Shown: positions 27,098 through 35,037 of the stretch, piece by piece
How positions within the stretch are numbered: position 1 is the first letter of the stretch
Layout: every line of letters starts with the position of its first letter
NCBI RefSeq assembly: GCF_014648355.1
Contig: NZ_BMQY01000018.1
Location: 1-64,000, forward strand
From: Couchioplanes azureus
Lineage (GTDB): Bacteria; Actinomycetota; Actinomycetes; Mycobacteriales; Micromonosporaceae
Length of the DNA stretch: 64,000 nucleotides
Reading direction: 5' to 3'
Notes under the pieces: generated by a model
The model's input: the letters and a program-made list of their open reading frames with translations, nothing else
Databases searched by the model: none
Told to the model about the DNA's origin: nothing
Translations under genes and position numbers: made by a program

Positions 27098-27298
27098 CTA
27101 CGCCGCCTGGTTGTCGAGCCAGGCCCGCACCGCGGCGGGGTCGTAGCGCAGATGCCGCCCGACCTTGAACGCGGGAGGGCCGGCGCGGTGATGCCGCCAC
27201 TGGTAGAGCGTCGCGGTCGGCACCCGAAGAAAGGCCGAGACGTCATCGATCGTCCACAGCCTCTCGACCGCCGCCCCCGACGCGGACGCTGTCGCCAT
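27098..27298 (-). CDS. xis: Excisionase-type MerR/HTH_17 protein
   Basis: 66 residues from the ATG at 27298, with AGGAG 7 bp upstream; a GTG at 27307 overlaps that ribosome binding site and is less likely. LWTIDDVSAFLRVPTATLYQWRHHRAGPPAFKVGRHLRYDPAAVRAWLD is the winged-helix HTH_17 domain found in excisionases. It probably binds near the att sites to direct excision. Confidence 0.9.
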   Translation of the reverse strand: MATASASGAAVERLWTIDDVSAFLRVPTATLYQWRHHRAGPPAFKVGRHLRYDPAAVRAWLDNQAA

Positions 27299-27344
27299 CT
27301 CTGTCACTCCTATCTAAGAGTTCCCACCGCTTTGTCTCGCAGAG

Positions 27345-27369
27345 GACCGTCAAGGCGGCCTTGACGGTC
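27345..27369. repeat. Perfect inverted repeat between repSA and xis
   Basis: 12-bp arms (27345-27356 and 27358-27369) surround a single base; the core CGTCAAGGC-G-GCCTTGACG is nearly repeated at 43909-43927. It may act as a terminator or operator at the repSA/xis junction. Confidence 0.7.
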
Positions 27370-27378
27370 GACGGCCGC

Positions 27379-29154
27379 TCATGCGGCCAGCGTGGCCAAG
27401 GCTTGCCTGGCGGCCTCGGAGTGCTCTCGGGCCATTGCGGCGGAGGTGTTGGCGAGCATGGCGTCGGCTGGGGTCTGCCAGCCTGCGCCGACGAATTGGA
27501 GGAAGTTGACGACCAGCGTGGTGGGCTCGGCGGTGGGTTCGGCCTGCTCGGGCCCGCCGGTCCGAGCGCGGCGAAAGGTGACGCGTTGGTCGCGCAGCAT
27601 GGCGAAGGTGATGCTGTAGCGGCGGGATTTGGTGAGGAAGTGGCCGCCGAAGCCGAGCATGTGCGCCCACCGGCGCAGCCGGAAGTACGGGCTTGCCGGT
27701 GGCCCTGCCTGGATGCGGCGAGCCGTGTCCTCTGCGGCGACCTGCTCGGCCGCGCAGGTCGGGCAAGCCCGGTAGCGGGTGCAGCCACCGCAGTCCGGGT
27801 CGGTGCGCAGGGGGCCGAACGGGTCGGCCGGGATGGGCTCGGCTCGTCGCCCGGTTGCGAGCGGGGCGGGCGGTTCGGGGTCGGCGCGAAAGTTGCCGAG
27901 TCGCCAGCACGCGTCGATGAGTCGTTCCGTGTGGCTGCCGTCCGGGTCGGCGTACAGGGTGACGGTGTCGTCGCTGAGCCGATTGGACGCGTGCCCGGTG
28001 ACCTCGGTGGACTTGGTGGCGTACTTCGCCAGGTACGCGGCGACCTGGGCGTCGGTGACCTGTCCGTCGGCGGCGACGGTGATCACCTTGGTGAGAAGCT
28101 GATCGCCCCAGCCGATCAGCCACCCGTCCCGGTTGGCGGGGTGCGGGTCGGTGGTGAAGCCGACCGTGGTAACGGCGTGGTCAACGGCGGCGACGAGGTC
28201 CGCAGCATCCAGCTCGGGCGGGGGCGTCACGATGGCGTCCGGGTCGTCGGGGTTGTACCCGTCGAGGCGGATGATGGCGTGGAAGTGCACGACGCCGCGT
28301 CGCTGCATCTCGGCGGCCTTGCCGAACGACAGCCGCAGCGGGCACACCCACCGGGTCCGGGCTTGGCCGCTCTTGTCGTAGGTGGTGACGGGCACGTCGG
28401 CGACGCCGCGTTGCTTGGCGACTCGCCGGATGTGCCGGTTGATGGCGATGCTGGTTCGCCGCCACAGTTCGCCGGCCGTCACGTTCCATACGGCCTGCGC
28501 GTCGTAGTCGTAGCAGTCGCGGCACAGCGGGGTGCCGAGGTTGCGGTCGGTTTCGGCGTGCCGGGCGAAGCAGACCAGCCGTACGCCGTGCGGGCAGGTG
28601 GTGAGGTCCCGGCGGGCGTGGCACGGTTCGGGGCGGCAGTCGCAGTCGGTGCGGCGGGTGCAGGTGTGCCGGCGGACGACGCGGGTGTGGACCTGCCCGA
28701 ACGAGGGCGCGGTGAAGGTCGGGAACACGGCCGGGTGGTGAGCGACCTGCTCGGGGACGCCTTTGCCGCCGACCAGCCCGGACCGCACGACGTGGTAGGC
28801 GTCGCGCTTGTACAACTCGGAGCAGGACGGGCACACGCTTGCGCGGCGGTTGCCACAGGGCTTGTAGATGATCCCGTCCGGCAGGTCCGCGGTGTGCCGC
28901 TCGGACAGGATATGGCCTGTTGCGGTGTCGACGGTGGCGATGGTTCCGGCCAGCCGAACCGGGCGCGTGCACGCGGCCGCAGGTTTGACGTGGGAGAGCC
29001 AGGCTTGGTAGTCGGGGCGGGCCGCGCGGGCGATGGCCTGCAGGCGCATGTCGGTGGAGCGGGCGTACCAGGGCGGAACAGGAACCGGCTGCGCGTAAGG
29101 GGCCGTACCCGAAGCGGGTGCTTCGGGTACGACGCTCAACGTGGAGACGGTCAC
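27379..29154 (-). CDS. repSA: RepSA-type replication initiator
   Basis: 591 residues from a GTG at 29154 that overlaps the upstream stop (GTGA). The HUH motif VVHFHAII (His290-Phe-His292) is followed by YLAKYATKSTE, where a tyrosine would form the DNA-protein link. Cysteine clusters at about residues 100-111 (CGNRRASVCPSC), 165-187 and 205-214 look like zinc fingers. It nicks the AICE origin for rolling-circle replication, as RepSA of pSAM2 does. Cut sites cannot be placed from the sequence. Confidence 0.9.
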   Translation of the reverse strand: MTVSTLSVVPEAPASGTAPYAQPVPVPPWYARSTDMRLQAIARAARPDYQAWLSHVKPAAACTRPVRLAGTIATVDTATGHILSERHTADLPDGIIYKPCGNRRASVCPSCSELYKRDAYHVVRSGLVGGKGVPEQVAHHPAVFPTFTAPSFGQVHTRVVRRHTCTRRTDCDCRPEPCHARRDLTTCPHGVRLVCFARHAETDRNLGTPLCRDCYDYDAQAVWNVTAGELWRRTSIAINRHIRRVAKQRGVADVPVTTYDKSGQARTRWVCPLRLSFGKAAEMQRRGVVHFHAIIRLDGYNPDDPDAIVTPPPELDAADLVAAVDHAVTTVGFTTDPHPANRDGWLIGWGDQLLTKVITVAADGQVTDAQVAAYLAKYATKSTEVTGHASNRLSDDTVTLYADPDGSHTERLIDACWRLGNFRADPEPPAPLATGRRAEPIPADPFGPLRTDPDCGGCTRYRACPTCAAEQVAAEDTARRIQAGPPASPYFRLRRWAHMLGFGGHFLTKSRRYSITFAMLRDQRVTFRRARTGGPEQAEPTAEPTTLVVNFLQFVGAGWQTPADAMLANTSAAMAREHSEAARQALATLAA

Positions 29155-30152
29155 CGGGACGCCCTCGATGGGCGGCCGTTGACGGTCGGGATTTCGGTGG
29201 TGGGGCTGTTCGGGCCGAGGTCGAGCACGGCCAGGGCCTGGGTCGCAGTCTCGGAGTTCACCCGTAAGCGGGCGGCGAGTTGACCTGCTTTGATCGGGAC
29301 GCCGGTTTCGGTGCGGTACTGCGTGGCGATCTCGCGGGCCTTGGCCAGCAGACCGGGGTCGACGGCGTACGGCAGGGCAAGCTGTGCGGGCTCCGGCTCG
29401 GTGACAGGGGTGTCGGCGGCGGGAGCGGCCAGCGGCTTTGTCGTGGTCGTCTGCTCGGTCGTGCGGGGTCGGGGCTTCGAGACGCTGGCAGCCGACGGGT
29501 CGGCGGCCGGTCGTAGCGGGATGCTCGTCGGGCTCGGGGTGACTCGTGCGGCGACCTGTGCCGGGGTCGGCACGAGGTCGGTCCGCGAAGCCGTCACAGG
29601 TTCCGGCGTCATTGCCGGTGGGATGGGCGGCTTCGGGTTCGCCGCCGGTGGCGCGGCGTGGTGCGGCGCCGGGACGGCGGTCGGGATAGGGGCCGGGACC
29701 TGTTTGGGGTCGAGATCGGCCGGGGCGGATACGGATGGGGTGTGCGGGTGGGTGACGGTGACCAGTAGTGCACCAGCCGACATGACCATGAGCCCGTCGA
29801 CAGCGAGCGGGCCGAGCACACACACGAGGGGCTCTTCGCCGTAATAGTCGAGGAGCCCGGACAGGTGCCGGTACGACACCAGCGCAGCGACGGCGGCGAC
29901 GGGGAGCATGCCCGCCCAGCGCAGCAGTTGCCAGACGTGCCCGGACGGCCAGGCCACCCGGGTCAGGATTTCGGTGGTCACGAACAACGCGACCGGCCAG
30001 AACACGGCACCGATCACGGCACCAAGGTTCGGGTGCCACCCGTCGGTCGCACCCGCAGGTGGGACGTAAGAGTGGGCGATGTTCGCCGCGATCGACACGG
30101 TGCCGCCCAGGGCAGCACCGATGTAGGCCCAGCCACGACCGCTGACGGTCAT
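29151..30152 (-). CDS. DUF2637 membrane protein, Spd/transfer-linked
   Basis: 333 residues. The first 135 hold four hydrophobic segments (WAYIGAALGGTVSIAANIAHSYV, AVFWPVALFVTTEILTRVAW, MLPVAAVAALVSYRHL, LAVDGLMVMSAGALLV), which is DUF2637. A Pro/Ala-rich linker of about 110 residues follows, then a small helix-turn-helix-like C-terminus (KAREIATQYRTETGVPIKAGQLAARLRVNSETATQALAVL). This membrane-plus-HTH design is usual next to repSA in AICEs. Both ends overlap neighbours by 4 bp. Confidence 0.8.
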   Translation of the reverse strand: MTVSGRGWAYIGAALGGTVSIAANIAHSYVPPAGATDGWHPNLGAVIGAVFWPVALFVTTEILTRVAWPSGHVWQLLRWAGMLPVAAVAALVSYRHLSGLLDYYGEEPLVCVLGPLAVDGLMVMSAGALLVTVTHPHTPSVSAPADLDPKQVPAPIPTAVPAPHHAAPPAANPKPPIPPAMTPEPVTASRTDLVPTPAQVAARVTPSPTSIPLRPAADPSAASVSKPRPRTTEQTTTTKPLAAPAADTPVTEPEPAQLALPYAVDPGLLAKAREIATQYRTETGVPIKAGQLAARLRVNSETATQALAVLDLGPNSPTTEIPTVNGRPSRASR

Positions 30153-30433
30153 GACCGAGTCCGGCGCCGGTCGGCCAGGTCGTTACGCAGCAGCGTGAAC
30201 CCGACGATCAGCGGGTTGCTGAGGTGGTGCGTGGTGCGCGCCCACTCCTGGACGTCCTTGACCTGGTCCATGGTGGTGATCCGCCGGGAGAGGTGGACCT
30301 CGATCTGCATGGTCCGCATGCCCCTCGGCTCGGCCGACATGATGGCGACGAAGTAGTGGAACGGCAGAGCCGGGACATCCCGCTCAGGGGTCTGGGAGTG
30401 GTTGCTGTTGGTGTGGGACGGGTTGTTGGTCAT
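30149..30433 (-). CDS. Small conserved AICE protein
   Basis: 94 residues from the ATG at 30433, preceded by GGAAAGGA; it overlaps the upstream stop and the downstream start by 4 bp each. After an Asn/Ser-rich leader, FHYFVAIMSAEPRGMRTMQIEVHLSRRITTMDQVKDVQEW is the conserved-looking part. No functional motif is recognised; coupling suggests a role with the replication or transfer module. Confidence 0.75.
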   Translation of the reverse strand: MTNNPSHTNSNHSQTPERDVPALPFHYFVAIMSAEPRGMRTMQIEVHLSRRITTMDQVKDVQEWARTTHHLSNPLIVGFTLLRNDLADRRRTRS

Positions 30434-31110
30434 GGCGTTGAGTCCTTTCCGGTGAGGTCGAACAGTGCTGCGGGTCGGTCCGGAATCAGCGCGGTGAAGG
30501 CCGCCTGCCGGACCGCCGTTGCCCGCGGGATGCGGGGCTTGGTGGCGTGCAGGTCGGCGAACTGGACAGGGGACAACCGCGCCACCGCGTCGTCGTCTTC
30601 GTGGCGTCGCCGGCGCAGCAGCGGCCGGACGGTGGCGTTGGTGGGGCAGTCGCTGACCCCGTCGGGGTAGCGGTAGCCGCAGCCCGGACACACGCTGGTG
30701 GCCGGACTACCGGGGTGGTGATCGGCGAACACCTGCACGAGGGTCGCCACGGTGACGCCCAGACCGGTCTCCACGAGCCGGCGGTCGAGGGCGCCGCGGT
30801 CGGTCCGGTCGCCGTAGCGCATCTGCACGGCCTGCTTGGACACGCCAAGCCGGTCGGCGATCTCCGACCACGAGTAGAAGTAGGGCCTCTTGCGCAGCCC
30901 GGCCACGGCCAGGCGGGTCACCGCGTCGACCTCAGCCGACAACAACGCGAGCGAACGCAGAGCTTCGACGTCGCCGGCGGCGACGCGGCGGCCGTAGGCC
31001 AGCAGGATCCGGCGCACGAACGCGTCGAACGCCGCGTTCTCCACCTCACGCCTGGTGCGCTTGGTGCGCGGTTTGGGCGTCAAGCCAGCCTTGACGGTGT
31101 TCTTGCTCAT
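30430..31110 (-). CDS. HTH-containing AICE accessory protein
   Basis: 226 residues. The segment YFYSWSEIADRLGVSKQAVQMRYG (about residues 75-98) is a helix-turn-helix; CPGCGYRYPDGVSDCP (about 141-156) looks like a zinc-binding knuckle. It may regulate the minus-strand operon. The ATG shares one base with the upstream stop. Confidence 0.7.
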   Translation of the reverse strand: MSKNTVKAGLTPKPRTKRTRREVENAAFDAFVRRILLAYGRRVAAGDVEALRSLALLSAEVDAVTRLAVAGLRKRPYFYSWSEIADRLGVSKQAVQMRYGDRTDRGALDRRLVETGLGVTVATLVQVFADHHPGSPATSVCPGCGYRYPDGVSDCPTNATVRPLLRRRRHEDDDAVARLSPVQFADLHATKPRIPRATAVRQAAFTALIPDRPAALFDLTGKDSTP

Positions 31111-31958
31111 CAGGCGTCACCGCCCAGGAGGGCAGGGTCGCCGCCGTCGCAGTTGTCGGTCGGGGTACTGGGGTGTCGCAGGTGAGTGGCCAACCGGCCA
31201 TCGATGATCGGTACGCGACGCCCACAACTGGGGCATGTGACTTTGGTGTCGGTCTCGCTCCAGATGCCACACGGCGTGAGCAACTGCGCCAGCACGGCCA
31301 TGTCGGCGTTGCGCGCATCGATGAGCCGAAGTGCGTCGATCAGTTCCTCGGCCGGGCGTGCCGCCGCCTTGCGCAACACGTCGGTGACCATGTCGACGGT
31401 GCGGCCGCGTACGTCGTTGAACTCATACGCTTGCGAGCCGTCCTCGACCAGCAGGAAGCGGTCGAGGTGCAGGACGGCTTCTTCGAAGTCGAGGAAGCCG
31501 GGGTCGTCGAAGTGCTGCGCCGGTGCTTCGACCGGGCCGCCGTAGCAGGCCATGCCGATCGCGCCGACCATGCACGCCGCAGGCGTGAACGACGTGGTGG
31601 TGCTGTCGTAGTAGGCGCCCTGGATCCAGCCATGCCGTTCCAGGTACAGCGCCGCGGAGCGCAACACCGAGCCGACCGAACCCGGAGCCTCCACCGGCTC
31701 GGTGCCGGCGAGGGCCCGCAGACCAGCCTCGGTGACGACGTAGCCGTCAGAGGCCTGCGCCTGCTTGTGGCACCAGGCGATGAAGCTGTCTCCGGTGGGC
31801 ACCCGGTCGTGATCGAGTTCGTTCTGCCTGTAGTACTCGGCCGCGTCGTCGGACTCACGCAGGTCGAAGAACCTGCGGTCGTAGTCCGATTCGGGCCGGC
31901 CGTCGAATCGGCGGGTGGGCTCAGGGCGGGCTCCGCCCTGGGATTGGGTACCGTGCAT
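31110..31958 (-). CDS. DUF6197-like protein
   Basis: 282 residues. The centre (LRSAALYLERHGWIQGAYYDS then FTPAACMVGAIGMACYGG, about 97-145) matches the DUF6197 pattern seen on actinobacterial plasmids and AICEs. A four-cysteine site near the C-terminus (CGIWSE, CPSCGRR) may bind zinc. Function unknown. It starts the translation-coupled series running down to int. Confidence 0.65.
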   Translation of the reverse strand: MHGTQSQGGARPEPTRRFDGRPESDYDRRFFDLRESDDAAEYYRQNELDHDRVPTGDSFIAWCHKQAQASDGYVVTEAGLRALAGTEPVEAPGSVGSVLRSAALYLERHGWIQGAYYDSTTTSFTPAACMVGAIGMACYGGPVEAPAQHFDDPGFLDFEEAVLHLDRFLLVEDGSQAYEFNDVRGRTVDMVTDVLRKAAARPAEELIDALRLIDARNADMAVLAQLLTPCGIWSETDTKVTCPSCGRRVPIIDGRLATHLRHPSTPTDNCDGGDPALLGGDA

Positions 31959-32004
31959 GATGCTGGCTCCTCTCCAACGGGATAGGTCAGTGCTTCAGGG
32001 CTGG

Positions 32005-32044
32005 CGACACCGGGATCGCTTTCTCATGGCTCGTTCCGGTGTCG
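32005..32044 (-). terminator. Hairpin between two minus-strand gene blocks
   Basis: 9-bp perfect arms (CGACACCGG at 32005-32013, CCGGTGTCG at 32036-32044) with a 22-nt loop lie downstream of the 126-residue membrane protein gene. There is no T-run; a weak terminator or a processing site. Confidence 0.35.
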
Positions 32045-32093
32045 TCGGCTTGCAGTAGGAGGGACAGGGACAGCTGTGATGGCCGCATGGCCG

Positions 32094-32474
32094 TCAGTGC
32101 CAGTGCTGCACGACGGTGATGCAGCGGTGACCGCCAACCGCGAGCGCGGCGACAATGGCGATCAGTACGGGCACGGCGAGCGCGCCGAGGCCGATGCCGG
32201 TCCACAGCAGCCATCCCGCCGCGAACAGGGCGGTGACGAGGGCCAGGCCGACGACGGCGCCGAAGCCGAGCCAGAACCGTCGGATTTTGCGGTCGCGGGC
32301 GGCGATGGCTTCCTGGCGCGCCTTCCAGCGCAGGTACATGGCCTGCTGCTGACGCTGGCGGGCGGCGAGCTGGGCCGGGTTCATCGGGTAGGCCAGCTCG
32401 GCCGGGGTGGACGGGTCGACATAGTGCACGACCCGGGGTAGGGGCGGCCGAGTGGCCGGGAGACGCTTGGTCAT
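32094..32474 (-). CDS. Small membrane protein of the AICE
   Basis: 126 residues from the ATG at 32474 (AAGGGAA upstream). A basic helix (QLAARQRQQQAMYLRWKARQEAIAARDRKIRR) precedes two hydrophobic segments (about 69-90 and 93-113). It follows the ftsK-like gene on the same strand and may be a transfer accessory. Confidence 0.7.
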   Translation of the reverse strand: MTKRLPATRPPLPRVVHYVDPSTPAELAYPMNPAQLAARQRQQQAMYLRWKARQEAIAARDRKIRRFWLGFGAVVGLALVTALFAAGWLLWTGIGLGALAVPVLIAIVAALAVGGHRCITVVQHWH

Positions 32475-32547
32475 TGATCGATTCCCTTCGATTCGAATGG
32501 ATGGATTCCAGCCGCGCGGATGTGCGGGGTGGCTTGGAGTAGGCGCG

Positions 32548-33477
32548 TCAAGCCGCGGCCGGGACCGGGACCGGGACCGGGGCGAGCTTGCGAGCCTCGG
32601 TGTGCATGACGGTGGCGCGCAGGGTGGCCGCGTAGGCGGCGATGGCCGCGCACGTGCGGTCATCCAGGTAGGCGGTCTTCACGAGCTGCGGACTGCCGCC
32701 TTCGGCGATGAGCAGTCCCGCGCCGGGGTTGTTCGGGCTGATGCTGTTAGCTGTCCAGTTCTTGTTGGCCCAGCCGTGCCCGAGGACGATGTCCGAGCTG
32801 CTGTCGTTGGTGCACCGGCCGGCGAACCGCCACGCGAACAGGTCCCGCAACGATGTCGGGATGATGTCCGAGGACGGGCGTTGTGTGGCGGCGATGACGA
32901 TGATGCCGACCGCCCGCCCCCGGGCGACCAGGTCGCGCAGCAGCGCGGCGAACTCTTCGCGCTGCTTCTTGTCCCCGGTTGTGGCCGAGTAGTAGGCGAT
33001 CTCGTCGATCGCGACCACGTACGGCTGGAACGCGTCCGGTACCCAGCTGATCTCGCCGGTAACCGGTGAGAGCGTCTGGATCTTCTCGACGACCTTGCGG
33101 CGTTCGCAGTCCAGCAGGAACGTGTACCGGTTGTCCATCATCTTCTGCAACTTGGTCAGCAGGACCAAGGCTTGGACGATGTTCGGGCCGACGAACGCGT
33201 CGGCGCACTTACGCCACTGGCCGAGTTCTACCTGCTTGCCGTCCAGCAGGATCAGCTTGCAGTTCGCGCACAGCGCCGCGTACGCGACGAGTACGTTCAG
33301 CAGTGCCGACTTGCCGGCGCCGGGCTCGCCGCCGATCAGCAGGTTGCGCCAGATCAGCCGGATGAAAACCTGCATGCCGAACTCGTCGATCCCGATCGGG
33401 ATCGGGTCGAAGATTGACAGGCGCAGTCCGGGCTTGACCGGGCCGAGTGCCGTGTTCGCGGCGAGGACGGGTTGCAC
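32548..33477 (-). CDS. FtsK/SpoIIIE-type DNA translocase (Tra)
   Basis: 309 residues, GTG start. Walker A GGEPGAGKSALLN (about 50-62) and Walker B YVVAIDEIAYYS (about 151-162), followed by GRAVGIIVIAATQRPSSDIIP, identify the RecA-like motor of AICE Tra proteins, which move double-stranded DNA between mycelial cells. It is short: there are no membrane helices and no obvious DNA-reading gamma domain. Membrane attachment may come from the separate protein at 34007-34873. It starts 10 bp after the ssb stop. Confidence 0.9.
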   Translation of the reverse strand: MQPVLAANTALGPVKPGLRLSIFDPIPIGIDEFGMQVFIRLIWRNLLIGGEPGAGKSALLNVLVAYAALCANCKLILLDGKQVELGQWRKCADAFVGPNIVQALVLLTKLQKMMDNRYTFLLDCERRKVVEKIQTLSPVTGEISWVPDAFQPYVVAIDEIAYYSATTGDKKQREEFAALLRDLVARGRAVGIIVIAATQRPSSDIIPTSLRDLFAWRFAGRCTNDSSSDIVLGHGWANKNWTANSISPNNPGAGLLIAEGGSPQLVKTAYLDDRTCAAIAAYAATLRATVMHTEARKLAPVPVPVPAAA

Positions 33478-33487
33478 CGCTCAGCCC

Positions 33488-33943
33488 TCAGGCCGCCGCT
33501 GGAGAAGCCGGAGCGGCGATGCTCCAGGCGTCGTCCTGCGGCGCGTCGGGGGTGAACCCGTCGTTCTTGCTGCTGCGGTTCATCCGCTGCACCTTGGCCT
33601 GAGCAAATCGCAGGCTCGGGCCGATCTCGTCGACGTCTACCCCGTACGCCGAGCGCTTCTCGCCGGAATCCTTGTCCTCCCACCGCGACAGCTTCAGCCG
33701 CCCGGTGACGATGACCCTGGTGCCCTTCGCGAGGGACTCGGCGATGTGCTCGGCGATGTCACGCCAGGCCGTGCAGGTCAGGAACAGCGGGTCGCCGTCT
33801 CTCCACTCGCCCGACTGCCGGTCGAGGGTGCGCGGCGTGGACGCGATTGTGAACTTCACCATCGCGGTGCCGTTGGGCAGGAACCGCAGTTCCGGGTCGG
33901 CGGTCAGGTTGCCGACCATGGTGATTGTGGTTTCGTTCGCCAT
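33488..33943 (-). CDS. ssb: Single-stranded DNA-binding protein
   Basis: 151 residues, ATG after AAGGAGAA. The OB fold is clear: TITMVGNLTADPELRFLPNGTAMVKFTIAS, then LTCTAWRDIAEHIAESLAKGTRVIVTGRL and YGVDVDEIGPSLRFAQAKV. The C-terminus ends in small residues (SIAAPASPAAA) instead of the acidic DDDIPF-type tip that recruits partner proteins in host SSBs. Confidence 0.93.
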   Translation of the reverse strand: MANETTITMVGNLTADPELRFLPNGTAMVKFTIASTPRTLDRQSGEWRDGDPLFLTCTAWRDIAEHIAESLAKGTRVIVTGRLKLSRWEDKDSGEKRSAYGVDVDEIGPSLRFAQAKVQRMNRSSKNDGFTPDAPQDDAWSIAAPASPAAA

Positions 33944-34006
33944 CTCAGTTCTCCTTGTCGGTGATAGCTCGCAACGGGACTTGCTCCGGCACCCGCACCT
34001 GGGAGG

Positions 34007-34873
34007 TCATCGGCGACCACCACGCGGCGCTTCGGGTGCGGGGTCTTCGATGTCGGCCAGCTCCAAGCCGACCGGCGGCATGGCCGGCGACACCGGCACA
34101 TCTGCATCGGTGTTGCGCAAGCTCGGAATCAGCCCTGCGAGGGGCGAGTCGATCCGGCCCGTCAGCGGGTCACGGCGGGCGATATCCACACGCAGCAGCG
34201 CGGCGTAACGCTCCGACGCAGACGCGATCCGGACCTGCTTAGCGATGCACGCCACCGCAATCAGTCCAGCCTTACCCTCCAGGGATTCCAGCGACAGACC
34301 CGCACGCAGCCACAACCACACCCGCTCACCCGCAGGCGTCGGCCGCGCCCACAACAACAACGGCAACGCCACCGGACGTGGGCCACCGGTGCGCACCACA
34401 GCACGTGCCAGCGTGGCGAAGTACAACCGCAGCCGGTGACGGACCACCAGGCACCACGACCACGCCCACACGAATCGGCGAACCCGAGGCGGCAACAGGC
34501 ATCCAGCAGCCAAGAACAGTCCGACCGCCGACGCGAGCCACGAAGTGGTCAGATGGGCCAGCGAGACCCAACCGCCAACCACGCCCGCCGTTGTCGTGAT
34601 CTCGATCGACCACCACCACACCACCCGCAGTACCGGCCAGATTCGTACCAGCACCGCAGCGATCACGGCACACGCGACACCGGCCAGCGCACCCAGGGCC
34701 ACCGCCAACAGCAGCGGAAAGAACACGCTCGACACCGCCGTTACCAACGCATCCGTTGACAGACCAACGACGACAGCCGTGACGCGTGCACGTCGCGCGT
34801 ACCACTGCGACTCCGGTGCATCCACGATCGCCACCGTGCCGATGGCAGACCTGTCAACCAGTCGCCTTCCCAT
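34007..34873 (-). CDS. AICE membrane protein, probable Tra partner
   Basis: 288 residues with four to five hydrophobic segments between about residues 28 and 165 and a soluble C-terminus. The N-terminus is charged, and AKQVRIASASERYAALLRVDIARRDPLTGRIDSPLAGLIPSL near the end is the type of stretch seen upstream of FtsK domains in longer Tra proteins. It may supply the membrane and linker part missing from the short motor protein. That is inference from order and topology. Confidence 0.65.
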   Translation of the reverse strand: MGRRLVDRSAIGTVAIVDAPESQWYARRARVTAVVVGLSTDALVTAVSSVFFPLLLAVALGALAGVACAVIAAVLVRIWPVLRVVWWWSIEITTTAGVVGGWVSLAHLTTSWLASAVGLFLAAGCLLPPRVRRFVWAWSWCLVVRHRLRLYFATLARAVVRTGGPRPVALPLLLWARPTPAGERVWLWLRAGLSLESLEGKAGLIAVACIAKQVRIASASERYAALLRVDIARRDPLTGRIDSPLAGLIPSLRNTDADVPVSPAMPPVGLELADIEDPAPEAPRGGRR

Positions 34874-34947
34874 TCAAGAGCCTCCCTTCGCTATTTCGTC
34901 CGGATCCATAAGACGACGGTGAAGATCGGCAGTGTCAGATGATGGAA

Positions 34948-35007
34948 GTTAACAGCCGCTGATCGAACGAGTTAACCGGTGCGCGACCAGGGTCAATGTG
35001 TGCACAC
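34948..35007. promoter_or_regulatory. Operator-like sites in the divergent control region
   Basis: GTTAAC palindromes at 34948-34953 and 34971-34976 start 23 bp apart (about two helical turns), and a 10-bp palindrome GTGTGCACAC lies at 34998-35007. They sit between the minus-strand transfer operon and the XRE regulator gene, so they are candidate sites for that regulator or another switch protein. Confidence 0.45.
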
Positions 35008-35037
35008 TGGACGCGTCCGCATCGAGAGGAACTCGGC

